64,000 bases of DNA from an uncultured Collinsella sp. (GTDB taxonomy: Bacteria; Actinomycetota; Coriobacteriia; Coriobacteriales; Coriobacteriaceae). The DNA is taken from contig CABRHH010000007.1 in assembly GCA_902470695.1 (NCBI GenBank), forward strand, positions 1 to 64,000, written 5' to 3'. This document shows, in pieces, positions 1 through 8,528 of the stretch. Position 1 is the stretch's first letter; each line of letters starts with the position of its first letter. The notes beneath the pieces are model-generated. The model did not search any database and was not told where the DNA came from. It saw only the letters and a list, made by a program, of their open reading frames with translations. The position numbers and the translations under genes are program-made.

Positions 1-540
1 CCGGCGGGCGGGCCGCGGGTGCGGCAGGCCGCGGGCGCGCAGGGCGGGCTGCGGGTGCGCTCGCCACGGCGAATCGTCGTGTTCGCGTCGGCGCCGGCGC
101 CGAATCGGCCCGGCCAGATGCACATAAGACACCTGCTGGGGCATAGGCCTGGTCGAACGCGAGACAAATCGCAAGCGCAGGTCAAATCGCTGCATAATTC
201 AGCTGTTGTGAATCGAGACGGCTACTTCGAGCGTCCTGCAGACGATGCCCCGGCTCTTCGAACGGAACCGTGTGAACTACTACTGCCGTCCATAGAGGCA
301 CCTCCTTGCAATCGTATCCCTGGCACGCAGGGTGGCTGACCTCAGAGCCACGGGGCACATCCGCCCCCGACGAGCTCCGCAGCGCCGCTGCGCCACGCGA
401 TGCCGGCATCGTGCCGAATCGGCCAACCGCCGATGGAGTATACTCCCCCGCCCGCAAAGGTCAACCGCTTTCGCTCAAAAACATAGTGATGCCCTATGCT
501 GGAGCCGCTGCGGGTTCTGGGTTCCAGCTGTCCGCTGCGC
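1..540. other. Gene-free left edge
   Basis: I see no credible gene here. Open frames exist on both strands but none shows a recognisable domain or a convincing ribosome site with length. One 23-codon minus-strand frame (222-293) has a GGAGG-like site in front but no other support. The stretch may be the decayed 5' part of the repeat zone that follows. Confidence 0.5.
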
Positions 541-760
541 TCCGGGTTCGGGCTCCGTCCCTCGGCATGATTCCGGGTGCGGGTTCCGTCCATTCGCGCA
601 TCCCGGGTTCGGGCTTCGTCCATTCGCGCATCCCGGGTTCGGGCTTCGTCCATCCAGGGCCCTTTTTCGCCTCTCGACGGATGCGGGGCGAACCCGGGAT
701 GCGCCGACAGCCGAAAATCGAACCCAGGATGCGCGGGCAACGGCAAGCAGGGCCCGGGAG
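541..760. repeat. Large palindromic element, copy A (diverged)
   Basis: Four tandem units of about 30 bp, each starting near CCCGGGTTCGGGCTTCG and ending near CGCGCAT, run from 541 to about 661. An apex containing AGGGCCCTTTTTCGCC follows, then two or more units of the reverse complement (CGAACCCGGGATGCGCC and CGAACCCAGGATGCG). The whole can fold into one long hairpin. The apex sequence is shared with copies B and C. The 3' flank around 765-865 resembles the flank of copy C. Both strands stay open through the units because they are GC-rich and a multiple of three long, which I do not take as coding evidence. Confidence 0.8.
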
Positions 761-865
761 CTCATCGGCGAGGGCAAAACCCGAATCTGCGGGCGTCCCG
801 GGCAGGCGACTGCAACTGCCTGAACTGGGTCCCTGGACCGTCGGAGGGCCACCACCCGCAGCATT

Positions 866-920
866 GACCCCGTCCCCAAATTGTAGTCCCCAAATTGCAG
901 GCAGCATTGACCCCGTCCCC
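866..920 (-). repeat. Short dispersed repeat R1, two copies
   Basis: Exact cores GACCCCGTCCCC (reverse complement GGGGACGGGGTC) lie at 866-877 and 909-920. Both are preceded by GCAGCATT and followed by AAATTG. They sit between palindromic elements A and B. The second copy is inside the conserved 5' edge of copy B. Confidence 0.9.
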
Positions 921-1140
921 AAATTGCACAGGCGGCATGGGGGTGCAGACGAAAAGATGGACGCTCGGCACCCAAATCGGTGCATCGCGGGTTCGCGCAA
1001 TGTCCGTCGGCACAACGCGGGTTCGGATTTCTTCCATCGACGCATCGCGGGTTCGGATTCGATCCATCCAGGGCCCTTTTTCGCCTCCAGATGGACATTC
1101 GCCGCACCCGGGATTCGCCGACGGCCGAAATGCGAACCCG
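901..1140. repeat. Large palindromic element, copy B
   Basis: This 240-bp block repeats at 4999-5238 in the same orientation. By eye I count only three substitutions, all near the 5' edge. It begins with an R1 core. It then has several forward GCATCGCGGGTTCG-type units, the apex CCATCCAGGGCCCTTTTTCG, and reverse-complement units (GCACCCGGGATTCGCC, CGAACCCGCGATGCGCC). TCCATC and GATGGA bracket the apex. A degenerate flank runs on to about 1300. Confidence 0.9.
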
Positions 1141-1337
1141 CGATGCGCCGATACCCGAAAACCGCACCCGGCGGCGCCCAAAACGGCCGAGAGCCGAACC
1201 CGGGGCGCACGAGCGGCGGCGAGACGCGGTCGGATGGCCAGGGCCCGAACCCGCAGGCACCCCGGGCAGGCGAGCATAGGGGCTTGAGCCGCGCCCCAAG
1301 ATCGCCAAACCACCGTAGGGTCATCGCCTGCAGTATC

Positions 1338-1448
1338 GACCCCGTCCCCAGATTGTCCGACGCGAACAAACGAAACGACCCCGTCCCCAAACTGAAAAAC
1401 GAATCGACCCCGTCCCCAGATTGTCAAAAACGTATCGACCCCGTCCCC
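1338..1448 (-). repeat. Short dispersed repeat R1, four copies
   Basis: Exact GACCCCGTCCCC cores lie at 1338, 1377, 1406 and 1437, roughly 30-40 bp apart. The flanks are of the type CGAAtCG or CGAAACG before and CAGATTG or CAAACTG after. They directly follow copy B and end about 55 bp before the stop codon of the LTA-synthase-family gene. Confidence 0.9.
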
Positions 1449-1503
1449 AGATTGTCGGGTCATCGCCTGCAGCATCTCGGGTCGCGCGTTGTCACGCCGC
1501 CCA

Positions 1504-3840
1504 TCAGGCACCTCCGCCGGGAGCACGGGTTGCATCCGTCTGATTGGCCGCCGACTGCTTGCGCGTGGCAAAGGTCGGCCCACCGTGATCGAACAGCACA
1601 CGGTATTGCATCTGCTCAAGATCCCCGCGAGCAGCACGGGCGCCCAGGGCGGCGTCCGTCTCGTCGGGCAAATGCCAGCCGCCGCGCTCATCCGCAAAGC
1701 CCGCGACATTGATCGCAGGCAGCTTTTCCCGCATGGACAGGCGCGCTTTCTGGTAATCGGACAGCGGAGCGCCGATTGCCTGGAGCGTCAATGCGCCCAC
1801 GTAGCCGATGCTCGCATCCACGTGCCGACTCTCCGCCGCCATGCCCGCAACCTCGTAGTTCGCCCACACCACATACGGGGTCTGCCATATCCGTTTGGTG
1901 TGCGCAGCGGCATCCTCCCCGGCAAAAACCGCATCGTTAAAACGGTCGGTGAAAAACGGCTGATGATCGCCGTACATCACCACGACCACGGGACGCTCCA
2001 GCTCGCGCAGCGAATCCAGAAACGCTGCGAACGCCTCATCGGAGGCATCCACGAGCGCGCAATACTCGTCTGTCCACGCCTTGACCCCTGCATCGACATC
2101 CGGGCACGCCAAGTCGAGCCGACGGTCGGCGGGAATGAGCCCCGTGTCGTAGCCGGCATGATTTTGCATGGTCACGTCGTGAATGAAAACGGGCACCTCC
2201 GACGTGCGCAGCGCCTCCAGGCACGCATCGTAGGTCGCCGCGTCCGTGACCTTGCGGCAAAGCTCAGGCGCCCCGGCAAAGTCCTCAATCGTGTGGAACT
2301 CATCAAAGCCCATGTCGGCGAATACGTTCTCGCGATTCCAGTTCGTTCCATGATTGGGGTGCATGGCAAGCGTACGATAGCCGAGCTGCTTGAACTGACG
2401 CGCAAGGTTTTCCACGGGAGCCAAGTTATAGGTCATGTACGGGTACACCCCAGCGCCAAGAAACGCCATGGTCTGACCCGTCAAAAACTCGAACTCGCTA
2501 TTGCACGTGCCGGCGCCAAACGCGCTCATATAGCTGACGCCACGCAGCAGCGCATCGGGGATGGCGTTGAAACGAGCGGGTCCCGCATAGCCGCTGTGCA
2601 GCCCCTCGAACATCGAAAGATCGGCGAAACTCTCGTTCATAATGCATACAATCGAGGGCTTGACCTGTCCAAACTGCTCTTCTGCCTGCATGCGAGACGA
2701 GGCAGCGCCCAGCATGGCGTCTTGGTCCCACGCTGCGGCATAGCGCCGAATAAGCTCCTCAGCCGCAGCCCGTTGATAGCGCGCGGGTTTAACCGGCACC
2801 ATTTTCTGCGCGCTCGAGATGAACGTGGGCAAAAACCCTTGCCGATAATAGCTGTCCAGCGGCGACCATGTATGCAGGCGAATGGCAAGGTCATCGTAGT
2901 AGTCGATGAATGGCTGGACCGCCAAGGCAGCCATTGCGGCCAGAGCCGTGCGACGATCGACCGAGAGCGGCAGGCGGCGGCGCGACTTTGCGGCGGAAGG
3001 CGGCTGCGCCATCGGTTCGACAGGGGCATCCGCCGCCACGCCCGCCCCTGCACCGACTGCCGGCGCCACGCCCGCCGCAGATGCGCGGTCGTCCTTGCGC
3101 CGTCGCTCCTCATGCACCAGGACGGAACGAGGGGCCACCACGCCCAGCGGCGAAGAAAGCGACAGCACCACGATGCCCAGGGAGGCGCAGGCAATGCCAT
3201 AGACGCAATATGGCGACAGCTCATAGGCATAGCTGCCCGCCACCGCTGCCGCCGTCCCAAGGGCAAACAGGTCACCTGGCTGAATGGGCATGGACTTGAA
3301 GCTCACCACAACATATTCGGCGATACCCACAGCCGCAAGCGCCATCACGCACGCTGCGGCAAGTGCCCCATGCCGCCGCGGCAAGAAATACATGAACGCC
3401 AAAAGGCAAAAGATGAGCACGAACTCGAGCAGGGCGGGAACCGGGGCCATCGCCCACACCACATGATTGGAGGGGAGCTCGAGCGCCAGCGTTGCGCAAA
3501 CCGCCGCAACGCCCACGATCGCCAAGGCGCGGCGATACGGATGGCGTGCCGATCCGAAGCGCCGCGCCAAAGCCACGGCGCGCATCTGGGCCGTGGCCCC
3601 AGCCGTCAGCACGGCCGCAAGCACCAGCAGCGATACCGGGTCGTCCTCCACCATACCAAACGCAAAAAGCCCGGCCACGAGCACCGCGACCACCCAAAAC
3701 ACCAAAATCCACAGCGCACCCGACCAAGACGCACGCACACCATCGGCCTCGCGCGCGCCACGGACCGCACCGCGAATACCCATGGCCAGCTCGGCCGTCA
3801 CAACAAGCACCAACGCGACCAAAATCGCCATCGACATCAT
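1504..3840 (-). CDS. LTA synthase family / phosphoglycerol transferase-type membrane sulfatase
   Basis: Predicted membrane enzyme that transfers or hydrolyses phosphoglycerol-type groups on the outer face of the membrane, as LtaS and MdoB do. The N-terminal 300 or so residues contain about eight hydrophobic helices. The extracellular alkaline-phosphatase-like domain follows. It shows MNESFADLSMFEG (metal site), GTCNSEFEFLTG (likely Thr nucleophile), MHPNHGTNWNRENVFADMGF, TMQNHAGYD and MYGDHQPFF (Asp/His metal ligands). At 778 aa it fits the longer members of the family. The start ATG directly follows the stop of a small upstream frame (TAAATGATG). The substrate (lipoteichoic acid or another glycopolymer) cannot be told from sequence. 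Confidence 0.88.
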   Translation of the reverse strand: MMSMAILVALVLVVTAELAMGIRGAVRGAREADGVRASWSGALWILVFWVVAVLVAGLFAFGMVEDDPVSLLVLAAVLTAGATAQMRAVALARRFGSARHPYRRALAIVGVAAVCATLALELPSNHVVWAMAPVPALLEFVLIFCLLAFMYFLPRRHGALAAACVMALAAVGIAEYVVVSFKSMPIQPGDLFALGTAAAVAGSYAYELSPYCVYGIACASLGIVVLSLSSPLGVVAPRSVLVHEERRRKDDRASAAGVAPAVGAGAGVAADAPVEPMAQPPSAAKSRRRLPLSVDRRTALAAMAALAVQPFIDYYDDLAIRLHTWSPLDSYYRQGFLPTFISSAQKMVPVKPARYQRAAAEELIRRYAAAWDQDAMLGAASSRMQAEEQFGQVKPSIVCIMNESFADLSMFEGLHSGYAGPARFNAIPDALLRGVSYMSAFGAGTCNSEFEFLTGQTMAFLGAGVYPYMTYNLAPVENLARQFKQLGYRTLAMHPNHGTNWNRENVFADMGFDEFHTIEDFAGAPELCRKVTDAATYDACLEALRTSEVPVFIHDVTMQNHAGYDTGLIPADRRLDLACPDVDAGVKAWTDEYCALVDASDEAFAAFLDSLRELERPVVVVMYGDHQPFFTDRFNDAVFAGEDAAAHTKRIWQTPYVVWANYEVAGMAAESRHVDASIGYVGALTLQAIGAPLSDYQKARLSMREKLPAINVAGFADERGGWHLPDETDAALGARAARGDLEQMQYRVLFDHGGPTFATRKQSAANQTDATRAPGGGA

Positions 3841-4005
3841 TTAGACCACTTCCAACCAGCCCTGCGCACCACAGCGCGGGGAGCACGGGATATATGCAAA
3901 CCTCTGCTGCAAACTCATTCCTCGCCACGTGCCGCAACCCGCAAGCAAGCCGATGGAATGAGCCGCCGCGGCGTCGAACGCCGCGACACGATGATTGGCA
4001 TGCAT
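3841..4005 (-). CDS. Small ORF abutting the LTA-synthase-family gene (possible leader)
   Basis: A 54-codon frame starts at ATG 4005 behind a strong AGGAGG (4015-4020, 9 nt spacing). It ends with TAA immediately before the ATG of the large membrane enzyme, an arrangement typical of translational coupling. The product is unrecognised, with no signal peptide or clear helix; it holds three Cys. It could be a real coupled leader. It could also be that the strong ribosome site serves a decayed gene. I see no homology to confirm it. Confidence 0.35.
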   Translation of the reverse strand: MHANHRVAAFDAAAAHSIGLLAGCGTWRGMSLQQRFAYIPCSPRCGAQGWLEVV

Positions 4006-4089
4006 GATGAAATTCCTCCTATGATGGGCGCGTAAGCGGTCGAAAAGCCGATGAGCGCCCGCGCGCAATGTCCAACTGCGCAGGAGGTA

Positions 4090-4509
4090 TCAATCGTTCA
4101 GTTGAACTTTGAGAAAAACGAGCGTTGTCAGCCGCGCGCGGCGACGAACGGCACCGAGCGCGGCGCATATGAACGGCGACAGCGCAGCAGCAAGGGCAGC
4201 AGGGGCAGATGCCAGCGAAAAGCCAGCGCGAGACAGGCGCAGGCCGACGGCAATCTCGGCACAGACGGCGCACCCTTCGCCCGTGCAGTCGTGATGGAGC
4301 TCATGGGCGAGCACCACTGCGGAAGTCGCGCAGGTAAACGCCAGCACTACGGCCAACATGATGGAAACGAGCTTGTGCGAAGTCGCGCCACCCGCACTGA
4401 CGGGGCGCTCGCCGCACGCGGAAGCCCGCCGCTTTTCGCGACGTGCGGACAGGGCAAGAAGCAGCCGGCCGCCGTTCCGACCACCACGCCCGATTGTGCA
4501 GCATGCCAT
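4090..4509 (-). CDS. Small membrane protein with HELHHDC-type His/Cys motif
   Basis: A 139-residue protein with two hydrophobic segments (about residues 47-68 and 95-118). Between them is the exported-side motif HELHHDCTGEGCAVC. This resembles a family of short Firmicutes/Actinobacteria proteins with an H-x2-HxC-TGE-C-x2-C signature, of unknown function. The clustered His and Cys suggest metal binding. The start was chosen because a GGGGAGGGG ribosome site lies just upstream of ATG 4509. The basic, Arg-rich first 45 residues would then be cytoplasmic. An internal ATG nearer the first helix has no ribosome site. An inverted repeat lies 63 bp upstream. Confidence 0.55.
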   Translation of the reverse strand: MACCTIGRGGRNGGRLLLALSARREKRRASACGERPVSAGGATSHKLVSIMLAVVLAFTCATSAVVLAHELHHDCTGEGCAVCAEIAVGLRLSRAGFSLASAPAALAAALSPFICAALGAVRRRARLTTLVFLKVQLND

Positions 4510-4571
4510 CTCGCCCCTCCCCTCGCTTCAAACCGAAGCCAACCCTCGCAGGTGGCCCGACTGACCCGTCG

Positions 4572-4586
4572 TAGGAAAGAATCCTA
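4572..4586. promoter_or_regulatory. Perfect inverted repeat upstream of the His/Cys membrane protein
   Basis: TAGGAAAGAATCCTA is a 5-5-5 perfect dyad in an AT-rich pocket (4570-4615), in an otherwise GC-rich region. It lies upstream of the gene starting at 4509. On the minus strand it overlaps a possible -10-like TATAGG. Operator function is inference. A metal-responsive repressor would fit the downstream gene, but the motif does not match a standard Fur box. Confidence 0.35.
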
Positions 4587-4678
4587 TATTTAAGGTCGGA
4601 TTTAGATTCTATTGCATGGATGCGCCCCCGCAAGTTAGCCACAGTTTCCCTATGCCGTTTTCACGCAACACGCAATTT

Positions 4679-4745
4679 GGGGACGGGGTCGATTCGTACA
4701 CGGGGACTGCGGGCGCGCAGCCATCTGCAATTTGGGGACGGGGTC
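4679..4745 (+). repeat. Short dispersed repeat R1, two copies
   Basis: Exact GGGGACGGGGTC cores at 4679-4690 and 4734-4745, each preceded by CAATTT and followed by GATTCG. The remaining 4746-4998 shows no gene that I can support. Confidence 0.9.
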
Positions 4746-4998
4746 GATTCGGGGCTGCGGACGAAAAGCTGGACCGCCGGAACGATCCGAACTGAAGGTC
4801 CGCATGCACGGCCCGGATGCCGTCGAGAACGCCCTGCGCGCGATCGGCGCGGGACCGGCATGAGGAATGCTCCGATTCCGCTCGGACCGCATGTCCCAGG
4901 CGCTCGGCTGGCTCACACCCGACGAGCGCCACCCTGCGCTGGGCCATACGGTGTAGGTACAAGAAAGCACCCGAAGTCCCCAGGCGTCGCTATCGCCT

Positions 4999-5238
4999 GC
5001 AGCATTGACCCCGTCCCCAAATTGCACGGGCGACATGGGAGTGCAGACGAAAAGATGGACGCTCGGCACCCAAATCGGTGCATCGCGGGTTCGCGCAATG
5101 TCCGTCGGCACAACGCGGGTTCGGATTTCTTCCATCGACGCATCGCGGGTTCGGATTCGATCCATCCAGGGCCCTTTTTCGCCTCCAGATGGACATTCGC
5201 CGCACCCGGGATTCGCCGACGGCCGAAATGCGAACCCG
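4999..5238. repeat. Large palindromic element, copy C
   Basis: This copy is nearly identical to 901-1140, including the R1 core at 5007-5018, the tandem CGCGGGTTCG units, the GGGCCCTTTTT apex and the inverted units. Homology changes character at about 5239, where C continues into a flank (GGCGAGGGCAAAACCCGA) shared with copy A rather than B. That mosaic of flanks suggests recombination among copies. Confidence 0.9.
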
Positions 5239-5499
5239 GGATGTGGGGGTGACAGCAAGCGTGGCCGGGGGGGCTCGCCGGCGAGGGCAAAACCCGATCC
5301 CGCAGACGCCCCGGACAGACGGCTGCAACAGCTCGAACTGGGCCGCCAGACCATCAGAGAACCACCACCCGCGGCATTGACCTCGTATACAGCTGCCCGC
5401 AGACCCTATCGGATAGCCAAGGGTCGCCATCCCATGCAGCATTGGCCCCGTCCCCAGACCGAAAGCCGAACCCGGGACGCGCGGGCGGCGTCGAACCGG

Positions 5500-5670
5500 G
5501 CCCAGGTGCCCGGGACGGCCAGCACCCGAGCCCGCAGACACCCCGGGCGGGTGCGACAGCCTGGGCCGCGCCCCAGATCGCCAGGAGCAACCATCGCCTG
5601 CAGCATTGACCCCATCACCTGCAGCATCAACCCCGTCCCCAAATTGCGTCCAGCATTGACCCCGTCCCCA
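5500..5670. repeat. Degenerate element flank with R1 variants
   Basis: This stretch resembles the flank downstream of copy B (CACCCCGGGC, GCCGCGCCCCA, ATCGCCTGCAGCATTGACC). It carries one exact R1 core at 5658-5669 and degenerate relatives near 5607 and 5630. It ends about 10 bp before the stop codon of the endonuclease IV gene. Confidence 0.7.
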
Positions 5671-5678
5671 AATTGAAA

Positions 5679-6554
5679 TCACCCGGCGAGGTTGCGCAGG
5701 TAGGCGATCTCGCGCGCGTAGCCGTCCAGGGCGTCGTGGGGCGTCTCGAGGATGAACGGCAGCCCGCGCAGGGCCGGATGGCGCACGATCGCGCGCATGA
5801 CGCGCTGGCCGCCACCGAGCTCCTCCGCGCCCAGGTAGCCGCCGCCGATCACCTCGTGGCGGTCCTTGTGCGCGCCGCGCGGGTTCTTCGAGTCGTTCAG
5901 GTGCACCGCGCGCAGGCGCTCGAGGCCCACCACCCGGTCGAAATCGGCCAGCACACCATCCAGGTCGTTCACGATATCGTAGCCCGCATCCGAAACATGG
6001 CAGGTATCCAGGCACACGCCCAACAGCTCAGGCCGCGCCAGCTCGGGAGCGCGCGCAGCCACCCCGTCGATGATCGCGGCCAGCTCCTCGAAGCTGCGTC
6101 CCACCTCGGTGCCCTTGCCCGCCATGGTCTCCAGCAGCACGCAGGTGCGCTGCGCGGGCTCCATCACCTGGCACAGCGCGTCGACGATCAGCTCGATGCC
6201 GCGCTCGGCTCCCTGCCCCACGTGCGCGCCCGGATGAAAGTTGTAGAAGTGCCCCGGCAGCATCTCGAGTCGGCGCAGGTCCTCGCGCATCGCCTCGAGG
6301 GCGAAGGCACGGGTACCTTCCTTGGCCGAACAGGGGTTGTAGGTGTAGGGTGCATGCGCCACCAGCGGGGCGAACGCATGGGCGTCCAGCAACTCGCGCA
6401 GCGCCTCGATGTCGGCGGCATCGATAGGCCGGGCTGCGCCGCCGCGCGGGTTACGGGTGAAGAAGGCGAACGTCGTGGCCCCGATCGACAGCGCGGCCTC
6501 GCCCATAGCGGCGTACCCCTTGGCGATCGACAGATGGCATCCGATCTGCAGCAT
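5679..6554 (-). CDS. nfo: Endonuclease IV (apurinic/apyrimidinic endonuclease)
   Basis: Zn-dependent AP endonuclease of base-excision repair, 291 aa, a TIM barrel of the usual family length. Visible metal-site motifs are FHPGAHVG, LLETMAGKG, GVCLDTCHVSDAGYD, HLNDSKNPRGAHKDRHE and ILETP. I chose ATG 6554 because GGGGAGGG lies about 6 nt upstream and the family begins at this point (MLQIGCHLSIAKG); in-frame codons further upstream have no homology. The gene is monocistronic by layout and its 3' end touches repeat DNA. Confidence 0.93.
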   Translation of the reverse strand: MLQIGCHLSIAKGYAAMGEAALSIGATTFAFFTRNPRGGAARPIDAADIEALRELLDAHAFAPLVAHAPYTYNPCSAKEGTRAFALEAMREDLRRLEMLPGHFYNFHPGAHVGQGAERGIELIVDALCQVMEPAQRTCVLLETMAGKGTEVGRSFEELAAIIDGVAARAPELARPELLGVCLDTCHVSDAGYDIVNDLDGVLADFDRVVGLERLRAVHLNDSKNPRGAHKDRHEVIGGGYLGAEELGGGQRVMRAIVRHPALRGLPFILETPHDALDGYAREIAYLRNLAG

Positions 6555-6874
6555 GGCGGACCCTCCCCAAGACAGCGTAAACACAGCGACACCGAGCGCC
6601 CGCACAAGGGAAGCTCGGCTCGGCATCGTAGCATAGGGGCGTTGCGGCGCGTTACTGCAGCAGGCAGCCCGCTCGTGCGTTACCGCGCGGCCACACGACG
6701 CGCGGCTCACTCCTGCCGAATGGTTGATTCCTAGCGAGCGCGGGACGGCATAGGCCGCCCCGCTACCCAGCGCACCAAACCGGCAACCGGTACGCGGCGC
6801 GCATCGCGCGCTACCGCGCGGGAACCCGGCGCGCGGTCCGCACAGGCGCGACATGCGGGCAACCTCGCCGCCCC
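6555..6874. other. Intergenic, no feature seen
   Basis: About 320 bp of GC-rich sequence between nfo and the sulfhydrylase gene. I see no gene, no clear terminator with a T run, and no R1 copy. Confidence 0.5.
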
Positions 6875-8185
6875 TTACGCGTCGAGCGCGGAAAAGGCCT
6901 GCTCCAGGTCCCAGATGATATCCTCAGCGTTCTCGCACCCGATCGACAGGCGGATGGTGGCCGGCGTGATGTGCTGGTCGGCCAGCTCCTCGGCGGTGAG
7001 CTGGGAGTGCGTCGTAGTGTAGGGGTGCACCACCAGGCTCTTGACGTCGGCGACGTTGGCCAGCAGGCTGAACACCTGCAGACGGTCGATGAAGGCCCAC
7101 GCCTCCTTCTGCCCGCCGGCGATCTCGAAGGTGAAGATCGAGGCGCCGCCGCGCGGGAAGTACCGGTTGTAGAGCTCGTGGTCGGGATGGTCAGGCAGGC
7201 TCGGGTGGTTCACCGCCGCCACATGCGGGTTCGCGGCCAGGTACTCCACCACGCGCTTGGTGTTCTCCACATGGCGATCCACGCGCAGCGACAGCGTCTC
7301 GGTACCCTGCAGCAACAGAAACGCCGCGAACGGGGACAGCGTGGCGCCCTCGTCGCGCAGCAGGATGGCGCGCACGTAGGTGGCAAACGCCGCCGGACCG
7401 GCCGCCTCGGTGAAGCTCACTCCGTGGTAGCTGGGGTTGGGAGCCGCGATCGGCGCGTAGGCACCGCTTTGCGCCCAGTCGAACGAGCCGCCGTCCACGA
7501 TCACGCCTCCCAGCGTGGTGCCGTGCCCGCCGATGAACTTGGTGGCCGAATGCACCACGATGTCGGCGCCGTGCTCGAGCGGGCGGAACAGGTAGGGCGT
7601 GCCGAAGGTGTTGTCCACCACCACGGGCAGGCCGTGCGCGTGGGCGAGCGCCGCGATGGCGTCGATGTCGGGGATGTCGGAATTGGGGTTGCCGAGCGTC
7701 TCCAGGTACACGAGCTTGGTGTTGTCCTGGATGGCCGCCTCCACCTCCGCCAGGTTATGCGCGTCCACGAAGGTGGTGCTCACGCCGAACTGCGCCAGCG
7801 TGTGGGCCAGCAGGTTGTAGGTACCGCCGTAGATGGTCTTCTGCGCCACCACGTGGTCGCCGGCCTGGGCCAGGGCCTGCAACGTGTAGGTGATGGCCGC
7901 CGCGCCCGACGCCACGGCCAGCGCCGCCACGCCGCCCTCGAGCGCCGCGATGCGCTCCTCGAACACCGCCTGCGTGCTGTTGGTGAGGCGCCCGTAGATG
8001 TTGCCGGCGTCCGCCAGCCCGAAACGGTCCGCGGCGTGCTGCGCGTTGCGGAACACGTAGCTGGCGGTGGCGTAGATAGGCACCGCGCGGGCGTCGGTGG
8101 CCGGATCGGGCTGCTCCTGGCCCACATGCAGCTGCAGGGTGTCGAAGCCGAACTGATGCTGGGGGTTGTTGATGAACTGGCTCAT
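6875..8185 (-). CDS. metY: O-acetylhomoserine sulfhydrylase (aminocarboxypropyltransferase)
   Basis: PLP enzyme of the Cys/Met metabolism family that makes homocysteine from O-acetyl-L-homoserine and sulfide. At 436 aa it matches MetY rather than the shorter MetB/MetC. The PLP lysine lies in VVHSATKFIGGHGT; FGFDTLQLHVGQ and YGRLTNSTQAVFEERIAALE are typical N-terminal signatures. The ATG follows AAAGGAGC at good spacing. A Met-rich 41-codon ORF with its own AAGGAGG site lies 217 bp upstream on the same strand, which suggests control at the leader. It is the only methionine-biosynthesis enzyme in the window. Confidence 0.93.
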   Translation of the reverse strand: MSQFINNPQHQFGFDTLQLHVGQEQPDPATDARAVPIYATASYVFRNAQHAADRFGLADAGNIYGRLTNSTQAVFEERIAALEGGVAALAVASGAAAITYTLQALAQAGDHVVAQKTIYGGTYNLLAHTLAQFGVSTTFVDAHNLAEVEAAIQDNTKLVYLETLGNPNSDIPDIDAIAALAHAHGLPVVVDNTFGTPYLFRPLEHGADIVVHSATKFIGGHGTTLGGVIVDGGSFDWAQSGAYAPIAAPNPSYHGVSFTEAAGPAAFATYVRAILLRDEGATLSPFAAFLLLQGTETLSLRVDRHVENTKRVVEYLAANPHVAAVNHPSLPDHPDHELYNRYFPRGGASIFTFEIAGGQKEAWAFIDRLQVFSLLANVADVKSLVVHPYTTTHSQLTAEELADQHITPATIRLSIGCENAEDIIWDLEQAFSALDA

Positions 8186-8402
8186 GGAATGCTCCTTTGA
8201 TGCGAAGGTTCGTACGGTTTGTGCTTGCGCCGGGGTGCCGCGCTCGCAGGCACCTCATCGCGCAGCGGCGGCCACATGGGCACACGGCCCGGTTGATGCG
8301 ACGCCGCCGTCTACTGCCGCCACCTGCGGCATATGCATACGCTCCTACCTGCACGCGGGTCCTGCGACGCACGCGTGTCGGCGCGCGAGGGCAGAGGCGC
8401 CT

Positions 8403-8528
8403 CTAGCAGCCCATCCCCGGTCGTGCGGCCATGCATTGCAGGCAGGAGCCCTGCATTCGCCCGCGCATCCACGCGCGCACATCCATACGCCGCCCGCTTG
8501 CACGCGAGCCGTCACGCATCATCCGCAT
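8403..8528 (-). CDS. Met/Cys-rich upstream ORF, candidate leader peptide of metY
   Basis: A 41-codon frame starts at ATG 8528, six nt behind AAGGAGG. It encodes 8 Met and 3 Cys, beginning MRMMRDG and ending with a CLQCM and PGMGC tail. ATG codons are not expected to be common in such GC-rich DNA. It stops 217 nt before metY. A palindrome, AGAGGCGCCTCT, overlaps its stop codon. I see no obvious U-tract terminator between it and metY, so attenuation would have to act through Rho or translation. Function is inference. Confidence 0.45.
   Translation of the reverse strand: MRMMRDGSRASGRRMDVRAWMRGRMQGSCLQCMAARPGMGC

Noticed and set aside
222..293. 23-codon minus-strand frame behind a GGAGG-like site
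   Set aside because: Too short, no conservation that I can judge, and nothing downstream for it to regulate.
541..760. Possible CRISPR array in the 30-bp tandem units
   Set aside because: Units are contiguous without spacers, and no cas gene is present.
541..1140. GGTTCG motifs resembling tRNA T-arms in the palindromic elements
   Set aside because: No acceptor stem, anticodon arm or CCA context could be built around any of them. I found no tRNA gene in the window.
306..1712. Long open frames through the first palindromic elements on both strands
   Set aside because: Units of 30 bp and high GC keep several frames open at once. The frames give unrelated low-complexity peptides and run across R1 copies and into the LTA-synthase-family gene.
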